Assembly (NCBI GenBank): GCA_964505325.1
Contig: CAZDHT010000167.1
Location: forward strand, 1-12,233
Direction of reading: 5' to 3'
Source: CAZDHT01 sp964505325
GTDB taxonomy: Bacteria; Planctomycetota; PUPC01
Length of the DNA stretch: 12,233 nt
The translations under genes and the position numbers were made by a program. Shown here one piece after another: positions 5,469 to 11,511 of this stretch (position 1 is its first letter; each line of letters starts with the position of its first letter). The notes under the pieces are model-generated. The model was not told the DNA's origin. It saw nothing but the letters and a program-made list of their open reading frames with translations, and ran no database searches.

Positions 5469-7916
5469 ATGAGAGACTTGTTCCTCAGACTCTTCAATCT
5501 CGACGGTGTTGACTTCAACACCCCCGGCGGATGGAGCCTGCGCTTCATGAGCGAGTGGGCGCCGCCCGTCATCGTCTTCGGATGCCTGGCGCTGGTCCTG
5601 CTGGTGTGGCAGGTGTACAAGCGCGAAAAGGGCACCGCCACCGCGCGGTTCAAGTTCATGCTGGCGATGTTCAGGCTGATGGCGCTGGCCGCGCTGGACT
5701 TCGTGCTGCTCGTGCCGGCCATCGTCGTCCGCAAATCCGAGTTGAAAGAGTCCTATGTCATCATCCTGGCGGACAAGTCCGACAGCATGGACCTCAAGGA
5801 CCGGTATCGCGACGAGAAGCTGGTGGCGCGGCTCGCCTACGCGACGGGCCTGACGGAAACGCTGGACCCGGCCGGCCGGGTCGATCCCGACATTGCCGAC
5901 CGGGTGCGGGCGATGTCGCGCGCCGAGATCGCCAACCGCGTCCTGGCGAACCCGAAGTTCGACCTGGCGAGCCGCATCGCCCAGAACTGCCGCGTCCGCC
6001 AGTTCGTCTTCGCCGCCACGGTCGCGCCGGCTCCCACGGTGAGCATCAAGCCACCCGAGACAAGCGATACGGAGGCGAAGCCCGGAAAGGTAATCGTGCG
6101 CCCTCTCCTCATCGTGCCCGACGGGCCGACCACGCAGATCGGCGACTGTATCCGTGACGCGATCGCCGAACTCCGCGGCCAGCGGATCGCTGCCATGGTG
6201 GTTATCTCGGACTGGTGCTCCAACAGCGGAATGACCCCGACCGACGCCACGCGATACGCCCTGGACCCTGCTTCGTCTTTTCCCATCTTCACCGTCGGGG
6301 TGGGCGACCCCGCCGACCAGCGTGACATCATCGTGTCCAGCGTCTCGGCCAATACCGTCGCCTTCCTCAACGACCCGCTGGTCTTCAACGTTGCAGTCGA
6401 GCAGGTCGGCTACGACGGGGTGACCGTGACGCTGGAAGTCCGCATCGGCGACGAGGTCGTCGCCAAGAAAGATATCACCCTCAAACCCGGGCGGAAGTAC
6501 TACACCGTTACCTATCGCCCGACCAAGAAGGGCGTGTTCAAGTGCATCATCTCCGTCCCGGCGCGCGATGGCGAACTCTCGGCCAAGAACAACCTCGCGG
6601 AACACATCGTGACGGTGAAGGACGACAAGGTGCGGGTGCTGCTGATATCGGGCGGGCCGAGTTGGGAATGGCGGTACCTGAAGGCCGCCCTCGCGCGCGA
6701 CAAGTCGGTTACGGTCAGCGTCTGGCTCCAGTCCGCCGATGACAACTGGGTGATGGCCGGCGGCGAGCAGCTCACCAACCTTCCGCTCAACAAGAAAGAG
6801 CTGGTCGAGAAGTACGATGCCATCGTCCTGCTGGCAGCGTCGGCGAACGCCTTCTCCAACGAGCAGCTCGAGCACATCAAGTCGTTCGTCGGCGATTTCG
6901 GCGGCGGGCTCATCTTCTGCGCGGGCGGACAGGTGGTGTCCGAAGCATTCGCCAAGACCCCGCTCGCCCAGTGTCTCCCGGTGATGCTCGAGCCGCCGCC
7001 CGGGTTCTCCCCTTCCTCGGCGTTCGGCCATTCGTTCCAACCACGCATCACGGCCGAGGGATGGGCACATCCGGCGATGAGACTGTCCGAAGACGCGCAC
7101 CAAAACCGCGAACTGTGGGAGAACCTGGCCGGGCTGTTCTGGTTCCATCCCGTCCGAAAGGTCAAGCCGGCGGCGCGAGTCCTCGCCGCCCACCCGGAAG
7201 AAAAGGGCGAGCGCGGCCCGTTCCCCATATTTGTCGAGCAGCGCTACGGCGCCGGCAGGACCTTCTTCTCGGCGACGGATGAGACGTGGCGGTGGCGGTT
7301 CCTGGTCGGCGACAAATACTTCTATCGCTTCTGGCGGCAGATCGTGGGCCTGATGGCGTCCAACAAGCTGCTGGGCGGCGCCAAGCGGCTCACCCTGGCC
7401 GTTGCAAAGAACAAGTACATCGTCGGGCAGCGCGTCGAAATCCAGGCGAAGCTGCTCGATGAAATGCTCCGGCCCTCCGACGCCAAGTCTCTGACCGCCA
7501 CGCTCGACCTGCCCGGCGGCGGCACCCAGAAGATCAAACTGAACGTGTCCGACCCGACCCAGGGGACGTATCGCGGCTCGATCGTCGCGCGGAAAGTCGG
7601 CGACCATGCCGTGTGGCTGCGCCCCAGCCCGGGCGAAAAGCCCGAGACCGTCCCGTTCAGCGTCACGATGTCCACGCTGGAAAGCGAGAGCCGGCGGCTC
7701 AACACCGAAATGATGGAGGCCGTCGCCCGGCGCACCTCCGCCGCCTCGTTCATGATCGACCAGATCGACCAGATCCCGGAGAAGGTCAAGAGCGAGTCGA
7801 TCAACATCACGACCGAGCATCCGACCGAAATCTGGGACTCGTGGGGCTGCCTGCTCCTGTTCGCCATCCCGCTGACCGCCGAGTGGTGGCTCCGCAAGCG
7901 CCGGTTGTTGACGTGA
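5469..7916 (+). CDS. Membrane vWA protein with GATase-like domain (second Bat-type protein)
   Basis: This is an 815-residue protein. Two membrane helices (about 31-48 and 63-87) are followed by a vWA core with D102-K-S104-D-S106; the TTQIGD segment (221-226) and D248 (VVISDWC) supply the other MIDAS positions. Between them lies an insertion of about 110 residues containing MSRAEIANRVL and VRQFVFAA. Residues about 285-385 are beta-rich (two Ig-like modules). The GATase-like domain starts at VRVLLISGGPSWEWRYL (388-404) and continues through GGGLIFCAGG (478-487), HPAM (534-537), and the GAGRTFFSATDETWRWR block (594-610). A C-terminal module ends in a final helix (about 791-806) followed by RKRRLL. 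The start is ATG 5469; its ribosome-binding site is weak. The gap upstream may give it its own expression level. It probably belongs to the same envelope complex; the exact role is not known. Confidence 0.9.
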   Translation: MRDLFLRLFNLDGVDFNTPGGWSLRFMSEWAPPVIVFGCLALVLLVWQVYKREKGTATARFKFMLAMFRLMALAALDFVLLVPAIVVRKSELKESYVIILADKSDSMDLKDRYRDEKLVARLAYATGLTETLDPAGRVDPDIADRVRAMSRAEIANRVLANPKFDLASRIAQNCRVRQFVFAATVAPAPTVSIKPPETSDTEAKPGKVIVRPLLIVPDGPTTQIGDCIRDAIAELRGQRIAAMVVISDWCSNSGMTPTDATRYALDPASSFPIFTVGVGDPADQRDIIVSSVSANTVAFLNDPLVFNVAVEQVGYDGVTVTLEVRIGDEVVAKKDITLKPGRKYYTVTYRPTKKGVFKCIISVPARDGELSAKNNLAEHIVTVKDDKVRVLLISGGPSWEWRYLKAALARDKSVTVSVWLQSADDNWVMAGGEQLTNLPLNKKELVEKYDAIVLLAASANAFSNEQLEHIKSFVGDFGGGLIFCAGGQVVSEAFAKTPLAQCLPVMLEPPPGFSPSSAFGHSFQPRITAEGWAHPAMRLSEDAHQNRELWENLAGLFWFHPVRKVKPAARVLAAHPEEKGERGPFPIFVEQRYGAGRTFFSATDETWRWRFLVGDKYFYRFWRQIVGLMASNKLLGGAKRLTLAVAKNKYIVGQRVEIQAKLLDEMLRPSDAKSLTATLDLPGGGTQKIKLNVSDPTQGTYRGSIVARKVGDHAVWLRPSPGEKPETVPFSVTMSTLESESRRLNTEMMEAVARRTSAASFMIDQIDQIPEKVKSESINITTEHPTEIWDSWGCLLLFAIPLTAEWWLRKRRLLT

Positions 7917-7932
7917 GAGAAGGAGCGCAGGT

Positions 7933-9039
7933 GTGACCTCGAAGCAACGCGTGCTGGCCGCGGTCGACCACAAGATCGCTGATCGCACCCCCATCACGTT
8001 CGATGCACAGGCCGAGGTGTACGAGATGCTGCACGAGCACCTCGGCACCACGACCCGGGAAGAGCTGTTCAACCGTCTTTGTTGCGACACCTGGATGGTC
8101 CTGCCCAGGAACTATACCTACCCCGAGACCGAGCGCGGCAAGACCGAGAAGACCGCGACCTGGGGATACAAGGTCCAGGTCACCCCGTACTCGGGCGGCG
8201 TCTACGACGAGGTCGTCTGCAACCCGCTCGCCGGCAAGCACGAGCTGAGCGACATCGACAAACATCCGTGGCCCGCCGACGACGCGCTCGACTTCTCGCG
8301 CTTCGCCGAGGAGGTCCCGGCGCACGCCGACCGCGCCATCATCGCCGCCGCGACCTGGGGCGCCTACTTCATCGCCTCGTTCGTCCGCGGCATGGAAGAC
8401 CTGATGATGGACTTCGCCATGCGGAAGGACTACGCCCGGCACCTCATCGACACGATCAGCGAGCGGTGCGTGTTCTTCCTCGACAAGATGCTGACCGAGG
8501 CCGGCGAGGGGATCGACATCGTCTACCTGGCCGACGACTACTGCTCGCACCGCGGGCCGCTGTTCAGCCCCGACACGTTCCAGGAGTTCTGCGTCCCCTA
8601 TCTCAGACAGCTCGTCGACATCGCGCACCAGCACGATAAGAAGTTCCTGCTGCACGTGTGCGGCGCGGTACGGCCGCTGCTGCCGATGGCCATCGACTGC
8701 GGTGTCGACATGCTCGAGCCCATCCAGACCCGCGCGGCGGGGATGGAGCCGGAGGGGCTGAAGCGCGACTTTGGCGACGACCTCTGCTTCTACGGCGGGA
8801 TGGACCTCCAGCAGGTCTTGTGTAAGGGCACACCGGACGACGTCGCAGCGGAGGCCCGGCACCTCATCGACGTGCTCGGCGAAAACGGCGGCTACATCCT
8901 CGGCCCCGGCCACACCTACATCCAGCCCGACGCGCCCATCGACAACATCATGGCCATGTACGAGACCGCGGCAACGTATTACCCCCACGCGCCGGATCGC
9001 GGCGGAACGGGTGTTGGCAGCCCTGTGGACTCGATATAG
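7933..9039 (+). CDS. URO-D family protein, non-HemE (methyltransferase-like)
   Basis: This is a 368-residue protein of the uroporphyrinogen decarboxylase fold (PF01208). It starts at GTG 7933 with a strong AAGGAG (7919-7924) eight bases upstream, 16 bases after the previous stop. It lacks the arginine-rich N-terminal signature of true HemE (RPVWxMRQAGR type), so it should not be called heme biosynthesis. Instead it has ATWGAYFIASFVRGMEDLMMD, IVYLADDYCS (197-204), LLHVCGAV (239-246) with an H241-x-C243 pair that could bind zinc as in corrinoid or methyl-transfer relatives, FYGGMDLQQVL (286-296), and the closing GPGHTYIQPDAPIDNI. Relatives include methylcobalamin:coenzyme M methyltransferases and many uncharacterised planctomycete proteins. 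It is probably cotranscribed with the vWA genes, but no functional link is visible. The substrate is unknown. Confidence 0.9.
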   Translation: MTSKQRVLAAVDHKIADRTPITFDAQAEVYEMLHEHLGTTTREELFNRLCCDTWMVLPRNYTYPETERGKTEKTATWGYKVQVTPYSGGVYDEVVCNPLAGKHELSDIDKHPWPADDALDFSRFAEEVPAHADRAIIAAATWGAYFIASFVRGMEDLMMDFAMRKDYARHLIDTISERCVFFLDKMLTEAGEGIDIVYLADDYCSHRGPLFSPDTFQEFCVPYLRQLVDIAHQHDKKFLLHVCGAVRPLLPMAIDCGVDMLEPIQTRAAGMEPEGLKRDFGDDLCFYGGMDLQQVLCKGTPDDVAAEARHLIDVLGENGGYILGPGHTYIQPDAPIDNIMAMYETAATYYPHAPDRGGTGVGSPVDSI

Positions 9040-9054
9040 TGCGCGCGAGCGGCA

Positions 9055-9085
9055 TGCGTCTCAGGGAGAAACCATATGAGACGCA
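9055..9085 (+). promoter_or_regulatory. Hairpin in the leader of the PH-domain gene
   Basis: TGCGTCTCA (9055-9063) pairs perfectly with TGAGACGCA (9077-9085) across a 13-base loop. The loop contains GGGAG (9064-9068) and the first base of an ATG at 9076; the rest of that codon lies in the right arm. The hairpin starts 15 bases after the URO-D stop. No T run follows, so it may be a processing or regulatory structure rather than a terminator. Confidence 0.45.
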
Positions 9086-9123
9086 GTTGGCCGGCGCGAA
9101 CGTCACAGGGAGGAAGGGAAGAA

Positions 9124-9645
9124 ATGAAACTGCAAGCCGACGAACAAGTGCTTCATGAGATGAAGCCGGCCCCGGGCCTCGTGACCTTGTGGTTCTTCAC
9201 ACGCTGCCTGCCGGTCTCTGCTGGCGGCGGGGCCATCGGTTTCTTCGTGTGGTCCATGGCGACAGAAGAAGTCGCCCCAGGCATCTCCGGCGCGTGCATC
9301 GCCGCGGCCTCGGTACTCTCGACGATGTTCATCTACCATGTTTACCTTCGGCGGACGTACGTGTACTACGTGACCAACCAGCGCTGCATCTTTCACGGCG
9401 GGATTCTTCGGCGGGTGGAGCGCTCGATCCCGTACCATAAGATCACGGACGTAGAAATGAGCCAGGACATCATCGAGAGAGCCATCGGCATCTCAACACT
9501 CAACCTTTTCACCCCTGGCACCGCAAGCACGGGTTCATCCGGCGGGCGGGGCGCTGAGATCTCGTTTGTCGGGCTCAGCGATAACCAAACGCCGGCCGCA
9601 ACCGTCAACGACATACTGAGGTCATTCAAGGCGACGGGTGAGTAG
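9124..9645 (+). CDS. Bacterial PH-domain (bPH2) membrane protein
   Basis: This is a 173-residue protein. Two membrane helices (about 19-45 and 52-75) precede a bacterial pleckstrin-homology domain of the bPH2/YdbS type. Signature segments are TYVYYVTNQRCIFHGGIL (78-95), IPYHKITDV (102-110), MSQDIIERAIGI (112-123) and LNLFTPG (126-132), followed by a glycine/serine-rich loop and a closing NDILRSF helix. Such proteins are small membrane components, often found near envelope genes; their ligand is generally unknown. I prefer ATG 9124, preceded by GGGAGG (9108-9113) and a further purine tract, because the family normally starts right before the xDExxL segment. An in-frame ATG at 9076, with its own GGGAG, would add 16 polar residues and lies in the hairpin listed separately. 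It probably reads from the upstream operon. Confidence 0.85.
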   Translation: MKLQADEQVLHEMKPAPGLVTLWFFTRCLPVSAGGGAIGFFVWSMATEEVAPGISGACIAAASVLSTMFIYHVYLRRTYVYYVTNQRCIFHGGILRRVERSIPYHKITDVEMSQDIIERAIGISTLNLFTPGTASTGSSGGRGAEISFVGLSDNQTPAATVNDILRSFKATGE

Positions 9646-9840
9646 ACCAACAGCGCGAACAAGATAGGGTGGGTATGAACGGCAGATCTCTGCAGGCAGC
9701 ATTGGCCTTCTTGCGAAGGCAAGAATGGCGAGGAACAGGGGACTGCCCTGACCGCACGCGGCAGCGGACGCGGGAGACCGCACCGCTCACGCAGGACGTT
9801 CAGTCCACCGCACATGGTCGGCCGAACGCGCACGCCAACC

Positions 9841-9869
9841 CGAAACTCCGAACTCGAAACTCGAAACTC
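9841..9869. repeat. Short tandem repeat of GAAACTC units
   Basis: Four 7-8 base units run in a row: CGAAACTC (9841-9848), CGAACTC (9849-9855), GAAACTC (9856-9862) and GAAACTC (9863-9869). The last unit is also the end of the exonuclease-like remnant, whose coding frame passes into the repeat without a stop at the expected place. One copy of the same unit occurs at the 3' end of xthA (10707-10713). Confidence 0.8.
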
Positions 9870-9912
9870 AGCCACGAGCGGCGTGTTGTCGCAGGGCTTG
9901 GGTTGTTCGCCC
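9863..9912 (-). pseudogene. Remnant of an exonuclease III-type C-terminus
   Basis: Read on the minus strand, this stretch encodes KPCDNTPLVAEFR, next to KPSDHTPLVAEFR at the end of the intact xthA in this window. Comparing 9860-9910 with 10704-10754 without gaps, 40 of 51 bases match. In the conserved part five of the seven changed codons are synonymous, so the fragment diverged as a coding sequence, not by random decay. The catalytic His of the SDH motif is Asn here. Upstream of about 9915 on that strand no further similarity is visible, and downstream the stop is lost into a tandem repeat. Confidence 0.65.
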
Positions 9913-9936
9913 GATAGGAAAGCGCGGGAAAACGAC

Positions 9937-9965
9937 TTGACATGCGGCACATTCCTTACGACAAT
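9937..9965 (+). promoter_or_regulatory. Promoter of the antitoxin-toxin operon
   Basis: A perfect -35 box TTGACA (9937-9942) is followed after 17 bases by GACAAT (9960-9965), which matches four of six -10 positions. Transcription would begin near 9972, giving a leader of under 30 bases before ATG 10000. Confidence 0.6.
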
Positions 9966-9992
9966 GTAAGGAGATCCAACGTTGTAAGGAGA
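9953..9992 (+). promoter_or_regulatory. Likely autoregulatory operator with three GTAAGGA half-sites
   Basis: TCCTTAC (9953-9959) and GTAAGGA (9966-9972) form an inverted repeat with a six-base spacer that is exactly the -10 box. A third half-site GTAAGGA (9984-9990) lies 18 bases further, in the same direction as the second, and contains the AAGGAG ribosome-binding site (9986-9991, eight bases before ATG 10000). Binding of an AbrB-type antitoxin here would block both the promoter and the start of translation of new transcripts. Autorepression is common for such modules; for this one it is inferred. Confidence 0.6.
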
Positions 9993-9999
9993 ACAGGCT

Positions 10000-10248
10000 A
10001 TGATTACTGGGAAGATTACCAGCAAGGGGCAGATCACCATTCCGAAGTCGGTCCGGACCTCGCTGGGCCTTCATACGGGCGACCGGGTGGCTTTTGTGGT
10101 GCGGGGAGAGTCCGAAGCCGTGCTGAAGCCCGTGACGAAATCGGTCGACGAGGTTTTCGGCATGCTGCATCGACCGGACATGACCGCACGGTCGGTCGAG
10201 GAGATGGACGAAGCGATCGCTGAGTACGTGCGCGAGCAGGACTCATGA
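10000..10248 (+). CDS. vapB: AbrB/MazE-type antitoxin of a VapBC-like pair
   Basis: This is an 82-residue protein. Residues 1-45 form a SpoVT-AbrB DNA-binding domain: ITGKITSKGQITIPKSVR, LGLHTGDRVAFVV and AVLKPV. The remaining tail (SVDEVFGML, then SVEEMDEAIAEYVREQ) is acidic and helical, as expected for the part that wraps and neutralises the toxin. The start is ATG 10000, with AAGGAG eight bases upstream. The stop overlaps the toxin's start by four bases (ATGA at 10245-10248). The protein should bind the repeated GTAAGGA half-sites upstream and repress its own operon with the toxin. The symbol follows the PIN-toxin pairing; a MazE-like name would fit the DNA-binding domain equally well. Confidence 0.9.
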   Translation: MITGKITSKGQITIPKSVRTSLGLHTGDRVAFVVRGESEAVLKPVTKSVDEVFGMLHRPDMTARSVEEMDEAIAEYVREQDS

Positions 10249-10643
10249 CCGCTCTGGACACCAACGTGATTGTGCGGTTCCTTGTCCGAGACGACGAGAA
10301 GCAGGCGCGCGCCGTCTACGCGCTGTTCAAGAGGGCCGAGGCGGACCGCGAAGCCCTCTTCGTGCCGCTGGTCGTCGTGCTGGAGGTCATTTGGGTTCTG
10401 GACCGAAGGTACTCGATGCCCCGAACCGAGATACTGAACGCGATTGCCAATCTGCGGCAGATGCCTATTCTCGAGTTCGAGCGCGCCGACGTGCTGGAAC
10501 AGTTGCTGTCATCGGGCAAGCGCTGCAAGACCGGCCTCGCCGACCTGCTTATCGCTCACTCGGCCCAGGCCGCCGGCTGCGACGCGGCCATCACCTTCGA
10601 TAAAAAGGCGGCCCGGTCCCCCTTCTTCCGTCTGCTGAAATAG
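10245..10643 (+). CDS. vapC: PIN-domain toxin (VapC-like ribonuclease)
   Basis: This is a 132-residue protein of usual PIN-toxin length. The four acidic metal-binding residues are all present: D5 in ALDTNVIVRFLVRDD, E47 in VVVLEVIWVL, D100 in GLADLLIAHSA and D119 in TFDKKA. The closing RSPFFRLL matches the C-terminus of this subfamily. VapC proteins are Mg-dependent endoribonucleases that cleave tRNA or rRNA when the antitoxin is degraded; the target here cannot be read from the sequence. The start overlaps the antitoxin stop by four bases, so translation is coupled. The gene is convergent with xthA, with 55 bases between the stops and only a weak GC-rich hairpin (10661-10674) without a T run. 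Confidence 0.93.
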   Translation: MTALDTNVIVRFLVRDDEKQARAVYALFKRAEADREALFVPLVVVLEVIWVLDRRYSMPRTEILNAIANLRQMPILEFERADVLEQLLSSGKRCKTGLADLLIAHSAQAAGCDAAITFDKKAARSPFFRLLK

Positions 10644-10698
10644 CTCCCGTAAAGGCGGACCGGGGCGCGTCCCGCGGAACAGATTGCGTCCAGAAAGC

Positions 10699-11472
10699 CT
10701 ACGCTCGAAACTCGGCCACAAGGGGGGTGTGGTCGGAGGGTTTGGCGAGTTTGCGGGGGGCGAGGTCGATGGTGCAGTCCGTCGACTTCGCGGCCAGCGA
10801 CTTCGTCGCGAGGAAGTGATCGATCCGCCAGCCCTTGCCCTGCTTGAGCGCACTGGGGAAACGGTAATCGAAGAACGTGTACTGCCCCGGCTCCGGGTGA
10901 TGCTTACGGAACACGTCGATGAAGCCCCAGTCGACCACCCGCTGAAACGCCGCCTGCACGTCGGGATTGAAACAGACGTGGCCCTTCAGCCGCACCGGGT
11001 CGTGGACGTCGATGTCCGTCGGCGCGACGTTCAGGTCGCCGCACCACAGTACCTTCTGCCGCGGCGTGTAGTGCTTCCCGAAGAAGCCGACCAGCCGCGA
11101 GAACCACTCGAGCTTGTACTTGTACTTGGGCGATTTCGGATCGTGGCCCTGCGGCACGTACGTGTTGACGATGTGCACTCCCGCGACCGTCCCGCGAATC
11201 AGCCGCGCCTCGTCGCGCGGGCCGCCGTCGTCGATGCCGAACGCCACGTTCTTGAGCGGCTCGCGGCTGGCGATGGCCACGCCGTTGTAGGACTTCTCGC
11301 CCTTGAAAACAACGTGATAGCCGGCCTTCTCGAACTCGGCGGCCGGGAAATCCCCGTCGACGACCTTTGTCTCCTGCATGCACAGGACGTCGGGCTTGTT
11401 CTTCTTCAGCCAGGCGATGACAATGCCGATCCGCTGGCGAATCGAGTTCACGTTGAACGTCGCAATCTTCAT
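10699..11472 (-). CDS. xthA: Exodeoxyribonuclease III
   Basis: This is a 257-residue protein of the endonuclease/exonuclease/phosphatase fold. It acts on apurinic/apyrimidinic sites and 3' blocked ends in base excision repair. Conserved active-site residues are all recognisable: N7 (TFNVNS), E34 (MQETK), Y105 (VNTYVPQG), D146 and N148 (WCGDLNVAP), D218 (WRIDHF), and D247-H248 (PSDHTPLV). By comparison with the E. coli enzyme these correspond to E34, Y109, D151, N153, D229 and H259. The length is about ten residues shorter than E. coli ExoIII, normal for the ExoA/XthA range. I chose ATG 11472 because the conserved MKIATFN start follows; an in-frame GTG at 11484 would add four residues. The ribosome-binding site is weak (GGTG). 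It follows the edge gene on the same strand by 39 bases. Confidence 0.95.
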   Translation of the reverse strand: MKIATFNVNSIRQRIGIVIAWLKKNKPDVLCMQETKVVDGDFPAAEFEKAGYHVVFKGEKSYNGVAIASREPLKNVAFGIDDGGPRDEARLIRGTVAGVHIVNTYVPQGHDPKSPKYKYKLEWFSRLVGFFGKHYTPRQKVLWCGDLNVAPTDIDVHDPVRLKGHVCFNPDVQAAFQRVVDWGFIDVFRKHHPEPGQYTFFDYRFPSALKQGKGWRIDHFLATKSLAAKSTDCTIDLAPRKLAKPSDHTPLVAEFRA

Positions 11473-11480
11473 TCTATTCA

Positions 11481-11510
11481 CCACGGATAAACAGGGATGA
11501 ACACGGATGA
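11481..11510. repeat. Three tandem 10-bp units upstream of xthA
   Basis: CCACGGATAA, ACAGGGATGA and ACACGGATGA run end to end and fill nearly all of the 39 bases between the edge gene's stop and the xthA start. On the minus strand they read as ATCCGTG-type units. I recall similar dispersed repeats in planctomycete and other environmental genomes; this was not checked. Confidence 0.75.
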
Positions 11511-11511
11511 G

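Larger units (their letters stand above)
9646..9999. other. Non-coding stretch between PH-domain gene and toxin-antitoxin pair
   Basis: No convincing gene lies here. The plus-strand frame at 9669-9917 looks random and runs through tandem repeats. Contents from left to right: two competing perfect short hairpins at 9705-9725 (GCCTTC/GAAGGC or TTCTTGC/GCAAGAA), a GAAACTC tandem repeat, a minus-strand exonuclease-like remnant, and the promoter/operator of the antitoxin gene, each listed separately where supported. Confidence 0.7.

Noticed and set aside
4812..8090. 1092-residue minus-strand open frame
   Set aside because: It lies opposite two well-supported plus-strand genes and runs through the palindrome; its composition (runs of Arg, Gly, Asp, His) is that of a shadow frame in high-GC DNA.
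7933..9039. Heme biosynthesis gene hemE
   Set aside because: The fold is right, but the arginine-rich HemE N-terminal signature is missing and an H-x-C pair is present, so a family-level name is safer.
9841..9869. CRISPR array
   Set aside because: Units of 7-8 bases with no spacers; a simple tandem repeat.
9669..9917. 82-residue plus-strand open frame between the PH-domain gene and VapB
   Set aside because: No ribosome-binding site or motif; it is Arg/Thr-rich and translates the GAAACTC repeat and the antisense of the exonuclease remnant.
10644..10698. Bidirectional terminator between vapC and xthA
   Set aside because: Only a short GC-rich stem with a G-T pair (10661-10674) and no T run on either strand.
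10684..11490. 268-residue plus-strand open frame
   Set aside because: Exact antisense of xthA, which has all catalytic residues.
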